Positions 18,601 through 28,065 of a DNA stretch of 64,000 bases are shown one piece after another (positions within the stretch are counted from its first letter, which is position 1; every line of letters begins with the position of its first letter). Position numbers and translations under genes: made by a program. Source of the stretch: Cheilinus undulatus (taxonomy: Eukaryota > Chordata > Actinopteri > Labriformes > Labridae); NCBI RefSeq assembly GCF_018320785.1, contig NC_054871.1, positions 18,906,339 to 18,970,338 on the forward strand. The letters run 5' to 3'. The notes beneath the pieces were generated by a model that was given only the letters and a program-made list of their open reading frames with translations, was not told the DNA's origin and did no database searches.

Positions 18601-21600
18601 TGAATCCAAGTTTGTGGACTCTGGGCTCCACCTCGGCGTGTCTGTGCCGTTGGGAATGTCTCCCTGAGAGGCCGGGGTTGGAAAGCCGATGCAGTTTTCC
18701 GTGGCAGCGTCCAAATCGTGCTCTGTGATGATGGGACTGGAAAGAGTTTGATCCAGCTCCCCCTCCTCCTTCTGATTTGCACGTGGCTCCTCTGGGAGGT
18801 CGTCTCTGGGCTGCTGGTGGCAGGGAGCAGGGCCTGTTTAAACCAGAGCACGTTTTAATACAGAAACCAAAAACAGATACTTAAAGCAATGAAATACAGA
18901 CTCTGACACGTCAGTCAGTCTCTCATCGCGTGTTAGACATGTCAGGCAAAGCAGAGATCAGGCTGACATGCTACACTTTTAAGAGAGTGGGAATTTGGTT
19001 CAATAGACCTGTTATTAGGCCAAAAACAGCTGGTGGGCTGCTGATGACCCTATTTCTTAACTAACTGTGCTGGCAAAGTTTTGACCTATAGAGAACCCAG
19101 CACCAACCAAACTGTCTTGCTTTCAATTCACAGTGCCTGACTCTGACCCCCTTTCACTTCTGGAGCTAGGCCAGGCGAGATGAGCCTGATGAATAGAAAC
19201 ACTGTGAAGTTGGTGTCTTTAAATCGCGTCCCATCTAGAACCGTCACAGTTTCTGCAACAAGCTCAAAGAAGAGAATCAGTAAACATGACTGGGTTTGTT
19301 TCCTTTTCTCACTCAGAGTAGATGACAGTTCAACACGAGTCTGAAAGGAAGTTTTTCTTGCCACTGTTATTTCACCAAATGGTTCATAGTGCTTTACTCA
19401 TGCTTGATTAAAATTTTCTCCTGGTCTCTATAACAAATATCAGGGCCAAGAGCATGAACAGGAAACGTTGTATGTTGTACGCAAACAATGTGCTACACTG
19501 GGATTTGAGCATCACTTTAATATGCTAACACAATATAAACCAAGTGGTAACCTCCATGGTTAATAAAATGAAGCTTAAAAAAACTGCAGTACCGCAAATG
19601 CCCACTAGAGGCTGGCAGCAAAAACACCATAAGTCGCATACACAGCCATGTTAAAATGCTGATTTTTACAGACAAAATAAAAGTGTTCACAGGTTGGTTC
19701 AAAAATGTGTTTTGGTTGGAATAGTTCATGTCTTAAGAGGCACACACTATACTGGGAGTAAATTAAATAAATTGTTTTGGTTTTAAAAACAGAATGAGTT
19801 CTGCATAAATAGTGGCAATGGTTGTTATGACTACAAGGTTTAAGACTCTCCTTTAATCCACCTCTTCGTCTGTTTCTAGGCTGACTAAGGGTTAGCTTGT
19901 GACAGTGTTTTCAACATGGCAAGTGTTGCAGATTAGCTTTGAAAGTCCCCTTTAGTAAAGGGGCCATGTGCAATAAAAAAAATGTTTCCATTTGATGCAT
20001 TGTACCAGAGTTAGCTAAAGCTAATTTACATCTGCAGTAACCAAATGGCTGATGTCACTCAGGACTTGTCCAATATTTTCTATGGTCTATGATAAAAACT
20101 GAGATACAGTGCATTAAGAAAGTATTTAGACCCCCTTCACTTTTTTCAATTTTGTAAGTTGCAGCCTGATGCTACAGTCGTTTTACTGTCATTTTTACTC
20201 TCATTAATCTACACTCAGTACCCCGTAATGACAAAGTGAAAACTGATTTTTTTTTTTTTGTCAGACTCTTTACTCAGTACTTATTTGAAGCACCTTTTGG
20301 CAGCAAATATAGCTCCTGGTGTTTTTGAATATGACTCAACAGGTTTGCACACCTGGACAGGTGGTTTTTCTGTCATTCTTCTTTGCAAATCCTCTCAAGC
20401 TCAGTTAGGTTGGATGGGTACCGTCCTGTGTTGTCTTGGCTTTGTGCTTAGGGCCATTATCATGTTGGAAATTTAACTTCGGCCCAGTTTTAGGTTCTGG
20501 AACAGGTTTTCATTTAGGATATCTCTGTACTTTTCTCCATTCCCTCAACCCTGACCAGTCTCCCAGTCTCTGCTGTTGAAAAACACCCCCACAGCATGAT
20601 GCTGCGACCACCATGCTTCACTATTGAGATGGTTTTGGTCAGGTGATGAGCAGTACCTGAGTTCTTCCTGACATAATGTTTAGATCTGAGGTCAAACTGT
20701 TAAATCTTGGTTTCATCAGTCCAGAGAATCCTGCTCTTTTCAGTCTGAGAGTCTTTCGTGGGCTTTTTGGCAAACTCCAAATGGGCTTTCATGTGTTTTG
20801 CATTGCAGAGGGGCCTTCGTCTTTCCAGATCAGTGGAGGCTTGAGTGGTTGACCTACTGGAACGTTATCCCATCTCCACATAGGATCTCTGGAGCTCAGT
20901 CAGACTGACCATCAGTTCTTGGTCACCTATCTTACTAAGGCCCTTGGCTTGGTGACCAGCTCTTGGAAAAGTCCACCACAGGTGTAGAAACATCTCAGCA
21001 ACGACAAAGAGAAATGGGAGGAACCTGAGCTAAATTACATGTGTTGTTGTCAATAGTCTGAATACTTATGTCAAAAGATATTTCAGTTTTTTGTTTTTCA
21101 GAAATTTGCTTTCAAATGTACAGAAAAATAACTGGTGACAATGGAGAAAAAATACTCATAAGACATGAGGTTTGCTCAATAATTGTCGCTCTATCTTCAT
21201 CTCTCCTGACTACGGTTGTCACGTCAGCAAAATATGGACCAGATATGATAATAAAGAATCTTATTGATACCTTTTTTAGATAAAAAACTGAAGTTCTAAG
21301 AAAGAATATTTGGTCATTTCTTGATTCTAATCACCAAAAATTATCATTGAAAATCTGCAACACTGTCATAATTGAACAAATACACTTGCTACTCACATTT
21401 GTTAAATTAAATATATCAAACTTCAGACCATATTTGGAACAAAACATGACTGAAAACTTAGGTAAAACAAACAAACAAGTTTAAAAGTACATCATTACAG
21501 AAGACATGAGAGGACATGCATGCATGGTTGTTTTCCAGAGAGCTTGAGAAAAATACCACACTATCAGCTTTTTTAATTTCAAGATAGCAAGAAAAATAAG

Positions 21601-21823
21601 CCATGCTCTAGAGAAAATACGCATAATTTACGTGTTATCACAGCACAGTGAACTGAAATTAAATAAACAGATGTGTGTCTGCTTAGGGCTCCCATACATC
21701 ACAGTGTCTTAGTCACATTTTTCGCCAGTTACACATTTGCAATTCCTCTGCAGTCACTTTCAATCAGCTTTTGGCTGTAATGAACCTCTTGAATTTCCCT
21801 CAAGATTACTATCTATCTATCTA

Positions 21824-21859
<36 letters not shown>

Positions 21860-22285
21860 CTGTTTTTAAAGATGTGGTTTCAGGAGTATCTAAACTTTTG
21901 AAAACCTTAGCCCTTTCTCAGTTTGGTCTAAAACTCTATGATAGTTTTTACTAATTTACTCCTTGGGCTCCGTCACACAGACGGTAAAAACAAGCTGCAG
22001 TAATAACTCACTCTTTGGCTGATCTGTCGCTGGTGGCGGTTCAAGGGAATGCTGGGAGCCAGAGACAGAGTGGGAGGACGAGTGCAGCTCCTCCACTGAT
22101 GACTCGGGACTGTCTGATACCGGCGCCAAGGAGATCTGAGTGTCCAGGTCCAGGAACGGGGAGAAGGAGAGCCTGGTTGGGTCGATGTCCTGGAGCTGGT
22201 TGATAATGTCACTGATGGACTCCTTCATGCTGTCGAGCTCCTTCACGTTTTGCCGGTTTGTGGCCTGAAGCCCCGAGGTGCTCAT
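9686..22285 (-). CDS. tmem79: Transmembrane protein 79 (mattrin)-like
   Basis: Four coding exons on the minus strand: 22012-22285, 18267-18833, 14554-14767 and 9686-9944. They sum to 1314 nt in one frame and give 437 aa (human TMEM79 is 394). Residues 1-207 are acidic, polar and low-complexity, and poorly conserved. A Cys cluster, [11 protein letters not shown], lies at 211-221. About five hydrophobic segments follow: roughly 226-250, 263-290, 310-335, 340-360 and 365-385. The segments [46 protein letters not shown] and [15 protein letters not shown] align with the human protein. In mammals TMEM79 is a Golgi/secretory-pathway membrane protein needed for lamellar-granule secretion in skin, and it has been linked to Frizzled turnover. 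The fish role is inferred only. The start chosen is the ATG 11 nt after a clean acceptor (CCCCTCAG/GCTG). The hydrophobic in-frame ORF upstream of it is intron. Confidence 0.9.
10277..10370. repeat. hAT-type MITE end, copy 1
   Basis: Begins AGCAGTGGTTCTCAAATGG and continues GGCACACTAGTGTGC and TAGGTGTGCTGTGG. It matches 50740-50830 closely. CAGTGGTTCTCAAA is a common hAT MITE terminus in fish. The opposite end is not identified. Confidence 0.55.
10620..11190. repeat. Degenerate TTTTGCCAC/TTTTACCCA array
   Basis: About 570 bp built from variants of TTTTTGCCACTTTT and AACCCATTTTTG, with a period of roughly 20-22 bp and much drift. One strand is very T/C-rich. A shorter copy of the same type lies in the opposite orientation at about 29330-29570. 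The open frames across it (Phe/Leu/Pro-rich) are artefacts of the repeat. Confidence 0.8.
11230..11360. repeat. hAT-like MITE fragment
   Basis: CTAGGGATGTTCCAATACC and GATCCGATACC are typical ends and interior of a widespread teleost CTAGGGATG-type hAT MITE. Only one end is clear. Confidence 0.45.
11647..11710. repeat. 12-bp tandem repeat (GTTAGCATTCAA/GTTAGCATTCCA)
   Basis: Just over five units of a 12-mer alternate between two variants, giving a 24-bp higher-order period. Confidence 0.9.
12352..13348 (-). mobile_element. Degraded Tc1/mariner-type transposon
   Basis: The termini are inverted repeats: CACTATATGGACAAAAGT at 12352, and the reverse complement of 13331-13348 reads CACTATATGGAAAAAAGT. 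A TA lies at 12350-12351. On the minus strand, 12614-12817 encodes a Tc1-family DDE transposase fragment containing [11 protein letters not shown] and TWFDEFGV. The rest of the transposase is frameshifted. About 1 kb in total, so internally deleted and inactive. Confidence 0.85.
15764..16375. repeat. Interspersed repeat, copy 1 (GTAAACAGTCTGC family)
   Basis: Contains the ordered words GACCTGCAAAAC, AAACTGTCTGCTTGCAGGAA, a GCTAAAGCTAAC-rich middle, and CTAAAACTGGAAATACATTGTACT. The same words in the same order occur at 60040-60378 and, shorter, at 62700-62890. The element type is not recognised. Confidence 0.65.
20107..21140 (-). mobile_element. Degraded Tc1-like transposon, right end diverged
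   Basis: Starts after TA with CAGTGCATTAAGAAAGTATT, a classic Tc1-like terminus. The interior (CCACCATGCTTC, TCCAGAGAATC and similar words) is the reverse strand of a Tc1 transposase gene with many stops. Near 21053-21066 comes GTCTGAATACTTATGT, the subterminal motif of the family. The expected far terminus is not found, so the right end is lost or diverged. Confidence 0.8.
21809..21860. repeat. (CTAT)n(CTGT)n microsatellite
   Basis: About four CTAT units run into about nine CTGT units in a tmem79 intron. Confidence 0.9.
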
Positions 22286-22296
22286 AGTCACACAGC
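22286..22296 (-). other. tmem79: 5'UTR part of the first coding exon of tmem79
   Basis: On the minus strand a pyrimidine-rich tract ends in CTCAG at 22297, and 11 nt later comes the ATG. This marks a splice acceptor just before the start codon, so at least one upstream non-coding exon must exist. Confidence 0.7.
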
Positions 22297-23292
22297 CTGA
22301 GGGGAGCAGGAAGAGGTTCAGACAGAAACCACAGCAGAAAACAGTTAAAAACACCAAAACCAGGGTCGTATGGGGCAGTAAAACCACCTCCAGTCTCCCC
22401 AGTGTCAAAGAGCCAAATCAGTACACAACTTTACCAAAAAACCCAACAATGATTCATTGCTACTTTCACTAAAATAGAGCAACTTTCTTTGAACATCTGG
22501 TGGCACTTGTGGGAAAAGGCAGACATAAGCCACATCATCACAAACACTTACAGTAATCTTTCAAGTCTGAGACAGTGAAATCTAACACAGTGCACCATTA
22601 ACACCTTCTTTACTAACCTATTTAAGCAGTCGCAAAAGTTGTTGCCTCAACAACTTTATGCCTTGTTTTTTTAAACAAGGAAAGCTTTAACCTCCATATA
22701 AGGCAAATAAAAATCCTTCACACCAAACTTTATTTTGGCTTAATGTTGAATGATGTCAAACTGGCGATTCTTTGCTTTTTTTGGACACAAGGAAATCAGT
22801 GTTGATGTGAGTTTATATCTGTGATTGTACAACAGTCATTGCAGACGGGTTAGAGTGTCAGAGTTTATTTTCCACTGTGAGGTGACAGAGCCTGCAGGTT
22901 CAAAATGTTATTATAAGGTTAATATAATAAGAATATTCAGGTTTGTAGTTTGTAGTGAATAAAGATTAAGGCCTCTATATGAGAACAGATAAAGCTTCAT
23001 GAATGGTAACCTGGCTCTCTACCTCAAGTAAGCATGTTTTTGCTAGTGAATTTTTCAGTGATTTCTTTTATACTTTGCTAACACATTTTGTCTTCTTCTC
23101 TTACAGTCTCCTACTTCCTGCAAGTTCTTCAGCCTGCTACTAGCCTGCTCACTCACCATTGTTTTTGCACCATTGTCTCCTGTTGAATAAACTCCTATCC
23201 CTCTACCTCGGCTCATGCCATGCTCCTGGGTCCTAGTCAGCTAATCGTCACACTTAAGTTTCTTATGAATATGATTTTTTGTAAAAGATACA

Positions 23293-23829
23293 CAGTGCTT
23301 AAAATATTTATTAGACCACCTGTCATATTTGTCTCAGAGACCATCCAGCATCATGAAGTGCTTTAATGAAGACTCGTTGATTTTCAGTGAGCTCTCCACG
23401 TTTTACCATTCTGAACAGGAATGAGGAATTTCAAACTGAATTCGCCCAAATTTGAGCCGTCTCACTGGGCTTCTCTGAGAAGTCAGAAATTAATCAAGCA
23501 TAACATTCAACCACTAAAACTCATTTTTCTCTTCAGGAATGCAAGTAAATAACTATAATTTGACATATTAATCAAGAAATATTAATGTGCTTCACTATTT
23601 TTTCAGTTTTTTTGTAAATCAGTAAATTTTAAAATTGATGGATAACAATAATAATTATATTTTAACATTAAAAATATCATTTGGGTTAAAGAGCTTTTAC
23701 ATATTGGTGTATTAACCATTGCAGAAACATAAAAAATGATTTTGGTAATTACCAATGCTGTTAATTTAGGGCAGCTGTGGCATAAACCTTACTTTGGTTA
23801 AGGTGGTCTAATAAATTTGTTAAGCACTG
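23293..23829. mobile_element. Non-autonomous Tc1/mariner-type element
   Basis: The left end CAGTGCTTAAAATATTTATT is matched by the reverse complement of the right end, CAGTGCTTAACAAATTTATT. Both continue AGACCACC, giving about 28 bp of inverted repeat around 537 bp. CAGTG termini are typical of the Tc1 group. There is no coding capacity. Confidence 0.82.
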
Positions 23830-24654
23830 CATATTTGAAAAAACAAAAAACAAAACGAAACAAAACATGCTTTGTCACTTTTTAGTATTTAAAGCAGATG
23901 TCTGCGTGGTGTTTTCACTACCTTGTCAAATAACCCTCCCGAGCATGACTTTAATACAAAGTTATAGTTAGCAGTCACTTAGATTAGCTTAGCAATGGTA
24001 GCTTGTCAACTTTCTTTTGTGAAAGTTGAGATGGCTGAAATCATTCTATGAAGCTGTGGTAGGGACACAGTTTGCTAACTTTAGCTAACTTTATTTTCTT
24101 TAACAGTGTGCCCCAAACGCATTCTTCTGTACTAAATGCTACATTTTTTGGTGTAAAGTTTGCAAAGTGCGTATAAAAAAAAAAAAAGCTGTGTACTACT
24201 GGCACACTTAAAACCATCCAAGAATTGAATATGACACTTCACACCTCCAATGAGCGTCATATTGGTGACATAGCAACACTGTACTGTTAGCATACTAGCC
24301 CGCTAGCTAATGTTAGCATCTGTATCAAAGGCAAAATATGTTCGGTTTTCTTTAAGCAAATAATTTTAACATAAAATACAAGTTACATGAATCTAATGGT
24401 CAAATTTTGAGTACAACTGCTGTACATCTGCTTACAACTTTCTGTTGGAAAAGAAGAAGAAGTAAAGAGGGCTGGTTAAACCATCATCACTTCCTGTAAG
24501 TGCAAAACAGCAGTGTGTGATTTGAGACAATACTAACCAGCTGTGGTTAGTACTGCATTTAAGTGTACTGTAATACAGTACACCAACAAAAGTAAGCGAT
24601 TTGAGACATACTATAAGTCAAAGCAGGTAACCAGTTAACCAAAGCCCCCATATT

Positions 24655-26752
24655 ACTGTATACTTTGAAAAAATATATTTAATGAAACTACAACTTCAAT
24701 TGTTTAACAGTAAATGTGAAAACTATTTGTCCTTGTTTTAATTAAGTGACATTGGAGGATAAACGACCTGTTTAAGGTCATGCCATGGCATCTCAATCAG
24801 ATTTAGGTTTTAGCTTTGTCATCCAAAACATTCATTCTGCTTTTTCAGCCATTCAGAGATGGACTTGTTGGTGTTTAAATCATTGTGCTGCTGTTTAACC
24901 CAAGTGCATTTGAGCTTGAGGTCACAAACTGATGGCAGGACATTCTCCTCCAGGATTTTCTGGTAAAGAGCAGAATTGATGGTTTCATCAATTACAGCGA
25001 GTGGTCCAGGTCTAGAAGTGGCCCTAGATCTTCAAGCTACTGCCACCCCCATGTTTGAATGTTAGTACAATGCTCTTTTTATGAAATGCTGTGCTAATTT
25101 TAACCAGAAGTAATGGGGCACAAACCTTCCAAAAAGTTCAACTTTTGCCTCGTCAGTGCACAGAGTATTTTCCCAAAGTCTTGCAGATCATCAAGATGTT
25201 TTTGTCAGATGTGAAACGAGCCTTTGTGTTCTTTCTGGTCAGCAGTGGTTCTGTCCATCCACCGGAAATCCACTGGCCGGCCCAGTGGGTTCTTTTGTGA
25301 CCTCCTGGATGAGTCGTGCGCCCTTGGAGTAATTTTGGCAGGCAGGCCACCACGAAGGTTCCCCATTGTTCCAAGTCTTCTGTTTGTGGATAATGGCTCT
25401 CAGGGTGGCTTGCTGGAGTCCTAACGCCTTGGAAATGTCTTCCTGACATATTACAGACTGATAGATCTCAGAGGCTAAGTTTCTAATCTATTACTGAATT
25501 TCTTTAGATTGCAGTATGATGCGTTTCTTTTTGAGATCATTTAGCTTACCTCATTTTGTCAGACAGGATCTATTAAAGGGATTCCTTGATTCAACAGGTC
25601 TGGCAGTAATCAGGCATGGGTATGGTGAGTGAAATTGAACTCAGCTTTCCAAAAAACGTGGTTAATCACGGTTAATTCATGATTTAACAAGGGAGGAGAA
25701 AATTACCTTTTTGTATTGGGCCAGGCAGGTTTTGATGGCTTTTTTCCCCTTAATAAATGAAATCATCATTTAACCCACTGAGACTCGTGTCATATATGAC
25801 AAGATGTGACACAGTTTATAAAAACTTGAATAACTTTTGGACCATAAATCATAGCATCTTCCTTTTTTCCCCCTGGCAGCCATTTTACCATTCCAATGCC
25901 GCTATCCACGCCTTCATAACCCTTGCAGAAACTTCACTAGCAAGCCTGGAACTTGGGGGACTTTCCAGGGCATGTAAAGATTAAATCCACACCAGTAACT
26001 CTGATGTTCAACGTCTTTTTATCCATTTCAGACATTACTGCTGCTAGTTTAGTATGCTAGCCACCATTGTGTGTCCAACAACACTTGGTGACTGGCTGTG
26101 ACAACCAATGGCAGGCTATTTCATTGTTGCATCATACTTTGTCAAACTGCGCGTCTGACTGGGCAGACCATGCAGGAGAATGCCTGAATAGTTCATAATG
26201 GAGAGAGATAGAGAGCCTGTGATGTGGCTCTCTGTGTCACTGCAGACAGGAACTGGTTTGAATAATGGCACAAACAGAGCCAAAACAGGATTGTCACAGG
26301 ATAATATTTTCAATGTTTTGGTTCCCAAGAAACGGTAGAACAATCATGTGCAAAGCAGCGTCCCAGTCAATATTGTTTACTGTGTGTCACAATAAATATC
26401 TTTGATTTTCAATTTCTGATTTTTTGGGGGGGTCTTTTTTTTTTGTCCCATAACTTTAAAAAATTAAGTGGCATTACTGCAGCACACATATTCTTAAAGC
26501 CCAGGGTTAGAGTTTGACTGTGCACCATGGGTTTGATATTTTACAAGCTTTTAAAGACAAAAAGTACAGGTGAGACAAAATGGTTACAAAAAAAAATAGC
26601 TTAGGGCAAGAAGAGTTTAAAACTGCATTTTATATTCATTTGGGTTATCTTTGTCTCATATTAAAATGTGTTTGATAATCTGAAACATATGTATGAAAAA
26701 TATGCAAAAACAAAAGGGAAATCAGTAAGGATGTAAATACTTTTCAATGCAC
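24655..26752 (-). mobile_element. Degraded Tc1-like transposon split by a TTAA-flanked insertion
   Basis: The minus strand carries frameshifted Tc1 transposase pieces: RTTHPGGHKRTHWAG- and PLLTRKNTKARF-type segments at about 25153-25449. The right end, ATGTAAATACTTTTCAATGCAC, is a Tc1-like terminus, and the left end near 24655 is a diverged match. The 3' part of this widespread family is normally continuous (GAAATCATCATTTAAAACTGC), but here it is interrupted from 25774 to 26616. Confidence 0.75.
25770..26620. mobile_element. TTAA-flanked insertion, possibly piggyBac-type
   Basis: About 843 bp lie between two TTAA copies (25770-25773 and 26617-26620), inside a Tc1-like element whose two halves join cleanly at one TTAA. 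A TTAA target duplication is the hallmark of the piggyBac superfamily. The left end starts CCCACTGAGACTCG. The right end, reverse-complemented, starts ACTCTTCTTGCCC, so terminal inverted repeats are not evident. No transposase domain is seen in it. Confidence 0.6.
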
Positions 26753-27299
26753 AACAAGAAACAAAGGACAGATTAAAGTATTTACCTTGATTTAAATATT
26801 TAGATACTCATGGTGAGCAGTTTATTGAATATTCGACTGGTGTGAGAAAAAAAAAATCATAATTTCCAGAAACAAATGACCCAAATTAGTCCTGAGAATT
26901 TTGAGAGCCTCTATGGGTGCTGAGAACCACTGATCTGACAGATATATGGAACTGGTTCATAAATGGAAAGTAGGCTTCGTACTTTCACTGTGCGACAATA
27001 TCACTGTAAATCTATGAGGCCGGCTACATGCATTACTTGAGTAAAGTGGATATTCTTAGCGACTCTTCTTTTTTATTTCTTATTCTTTTGAAGCATGTTA
27101 TTTGTTAAATAGGGAGTTAATTAGGTTATCTTACATGGTCTTGAAACTTTTATCTAGGTGAATTCTTTCTTAACCACGAGGCACCCAATCACAAGGAAAA
27201 CGCCTAAAAGATCCATTTTTTGCACACCTTTGATGTGCCGTTATTTGTCGGTGAAACGCTTTGATTAACATCTGCTCTTTGAATTAAAGCTTTTTCATT

Positions 27300-27500
27300 T
27301 TGGATGTTTTTGGCGCACATCCAACGGTGGCGCAGAGTCGGCACACAGAATCTTCAGCGGGGATCTTTCTCCAAACGAATGCGGACTTTACCATGTATAG
27401 AGCGCAATTACAGGAGGCGTCGCGCTCTTTTTTTTCTGGGTCGGAGAGGAATAAATCTCGGTGGTTACCGGAGTTGGCGTGGATGTGGAAACGCGCGTAG
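27300..27500. promoter_or_regulatory. CpG-dense island
   Basis: About 17 CpG dinucleotides fall in 200 bp (for example GGCGTCGCGCTC and AACGCGCG). The surrounding DNA is AT-rich and CpG-poor. Together with 27856-28065 it looks like the CpG island of the tmem79 promoter or an alternative first exon. The open frames read through it show no protein family similarity. Confidence 0.5.
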
Positions 27501-27855
27501 GGGGGGGCAATGTGCTGTTTGAACTTTTCTCCTGCTGCTGAGCAACTCTCTCAGACAAATATGTGTTACAATTCCCCATCCTAAAAGAAAATGAAGCCTT
27601 AATGTGGTCTGGGCTAGTGCAGAGGCTGCAGGAAATACCTAATTTGTTGATAAATGAATCAAAGGATGCAAAAATGCGCTCGAGTCCGCGTGAAATCTGT
27701 GCGTAAAGGAGACACGAGAGCACTGAAACCTTATATTTAGTGGCCATTCAGCAGGAATTACATCACTGAGCAGATAGATTTCAGAGACAAATGTGACCTT
27801 TTCAACTTCAGCTCACATTATTCATTAGAAACATGCCTCGTGTAAATGGACTTAC

Positions 27856-28065
27856 TTTAGTCGAAGCACTTCCAGACTGTTTTGGAGAGTTTACTCTTCT
27901 CGCAGTTAAAAAAAAAATCCCTCCGTCCTTCTCCGCCGTTCTTCCCTCCCCCTCCGTTTGCTTTTGTCTTCCAGGGATCCTGAACTTCTGAATCAAATTT
28001 CAAGACGGACAAAATACTAGGCTTTTTTTCTCCGCCCACACAGGAGTGTTTTTTTTCTTCCTGGG
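27856..28065 (-). promoter_or_regulatory. Candidate non-coding first exon and promoter of tmem79
   Basis: On the minus strand a strong donor, CTAAA/GTAAGTCC, ends at 27856. It is preceded by a CpG-containing, purine-rich stretch (GGAGGGGGAGGGAAGAACGG) and GGGCGG near 28036. The position upstream of the tmem79 acceptor at 22296 fits a first intron of about 5.5 kb. No expression evidence is available, so this is inference. Confidence 0.4.

Larger units (their letters stand above)
9945..27855 (-). other. Introns of tmem79
   Basis: The gaps are 9945-14553, 14768-18266, 18834-22011 and, if the first exon is right, 22297-27855. They hold the TTTTGCCAC array (10620-11190), a 12-bp tandem (11647-11710) and Tc1-like elements at 12352, 20107 and 24655. 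They also hold an inverted-repeat element at 23293, an interspersed repeat at 15764-16375, an AT-rich CTAAAACTAA-type repeat at about 16385-16810, and a CTAT/CTGT microsatellite at 21809. I see no further gene in them. Confidence 0.65.

Noticed and set aside
18372-18728. 118-aa plus-strand open frame
   Set aside because: It lies antisense to the second coding exon of tmem79 and reflects that exon's composition.
23100-23250. Possible LTR or retroelement 3' end (AATAAACTCC then a CTCGGCTCATGCC-like stretch)
   Set aside because: The wording resembles retroelement tails, but no terminal repeat, primer site or coding remnant could be found nearby.
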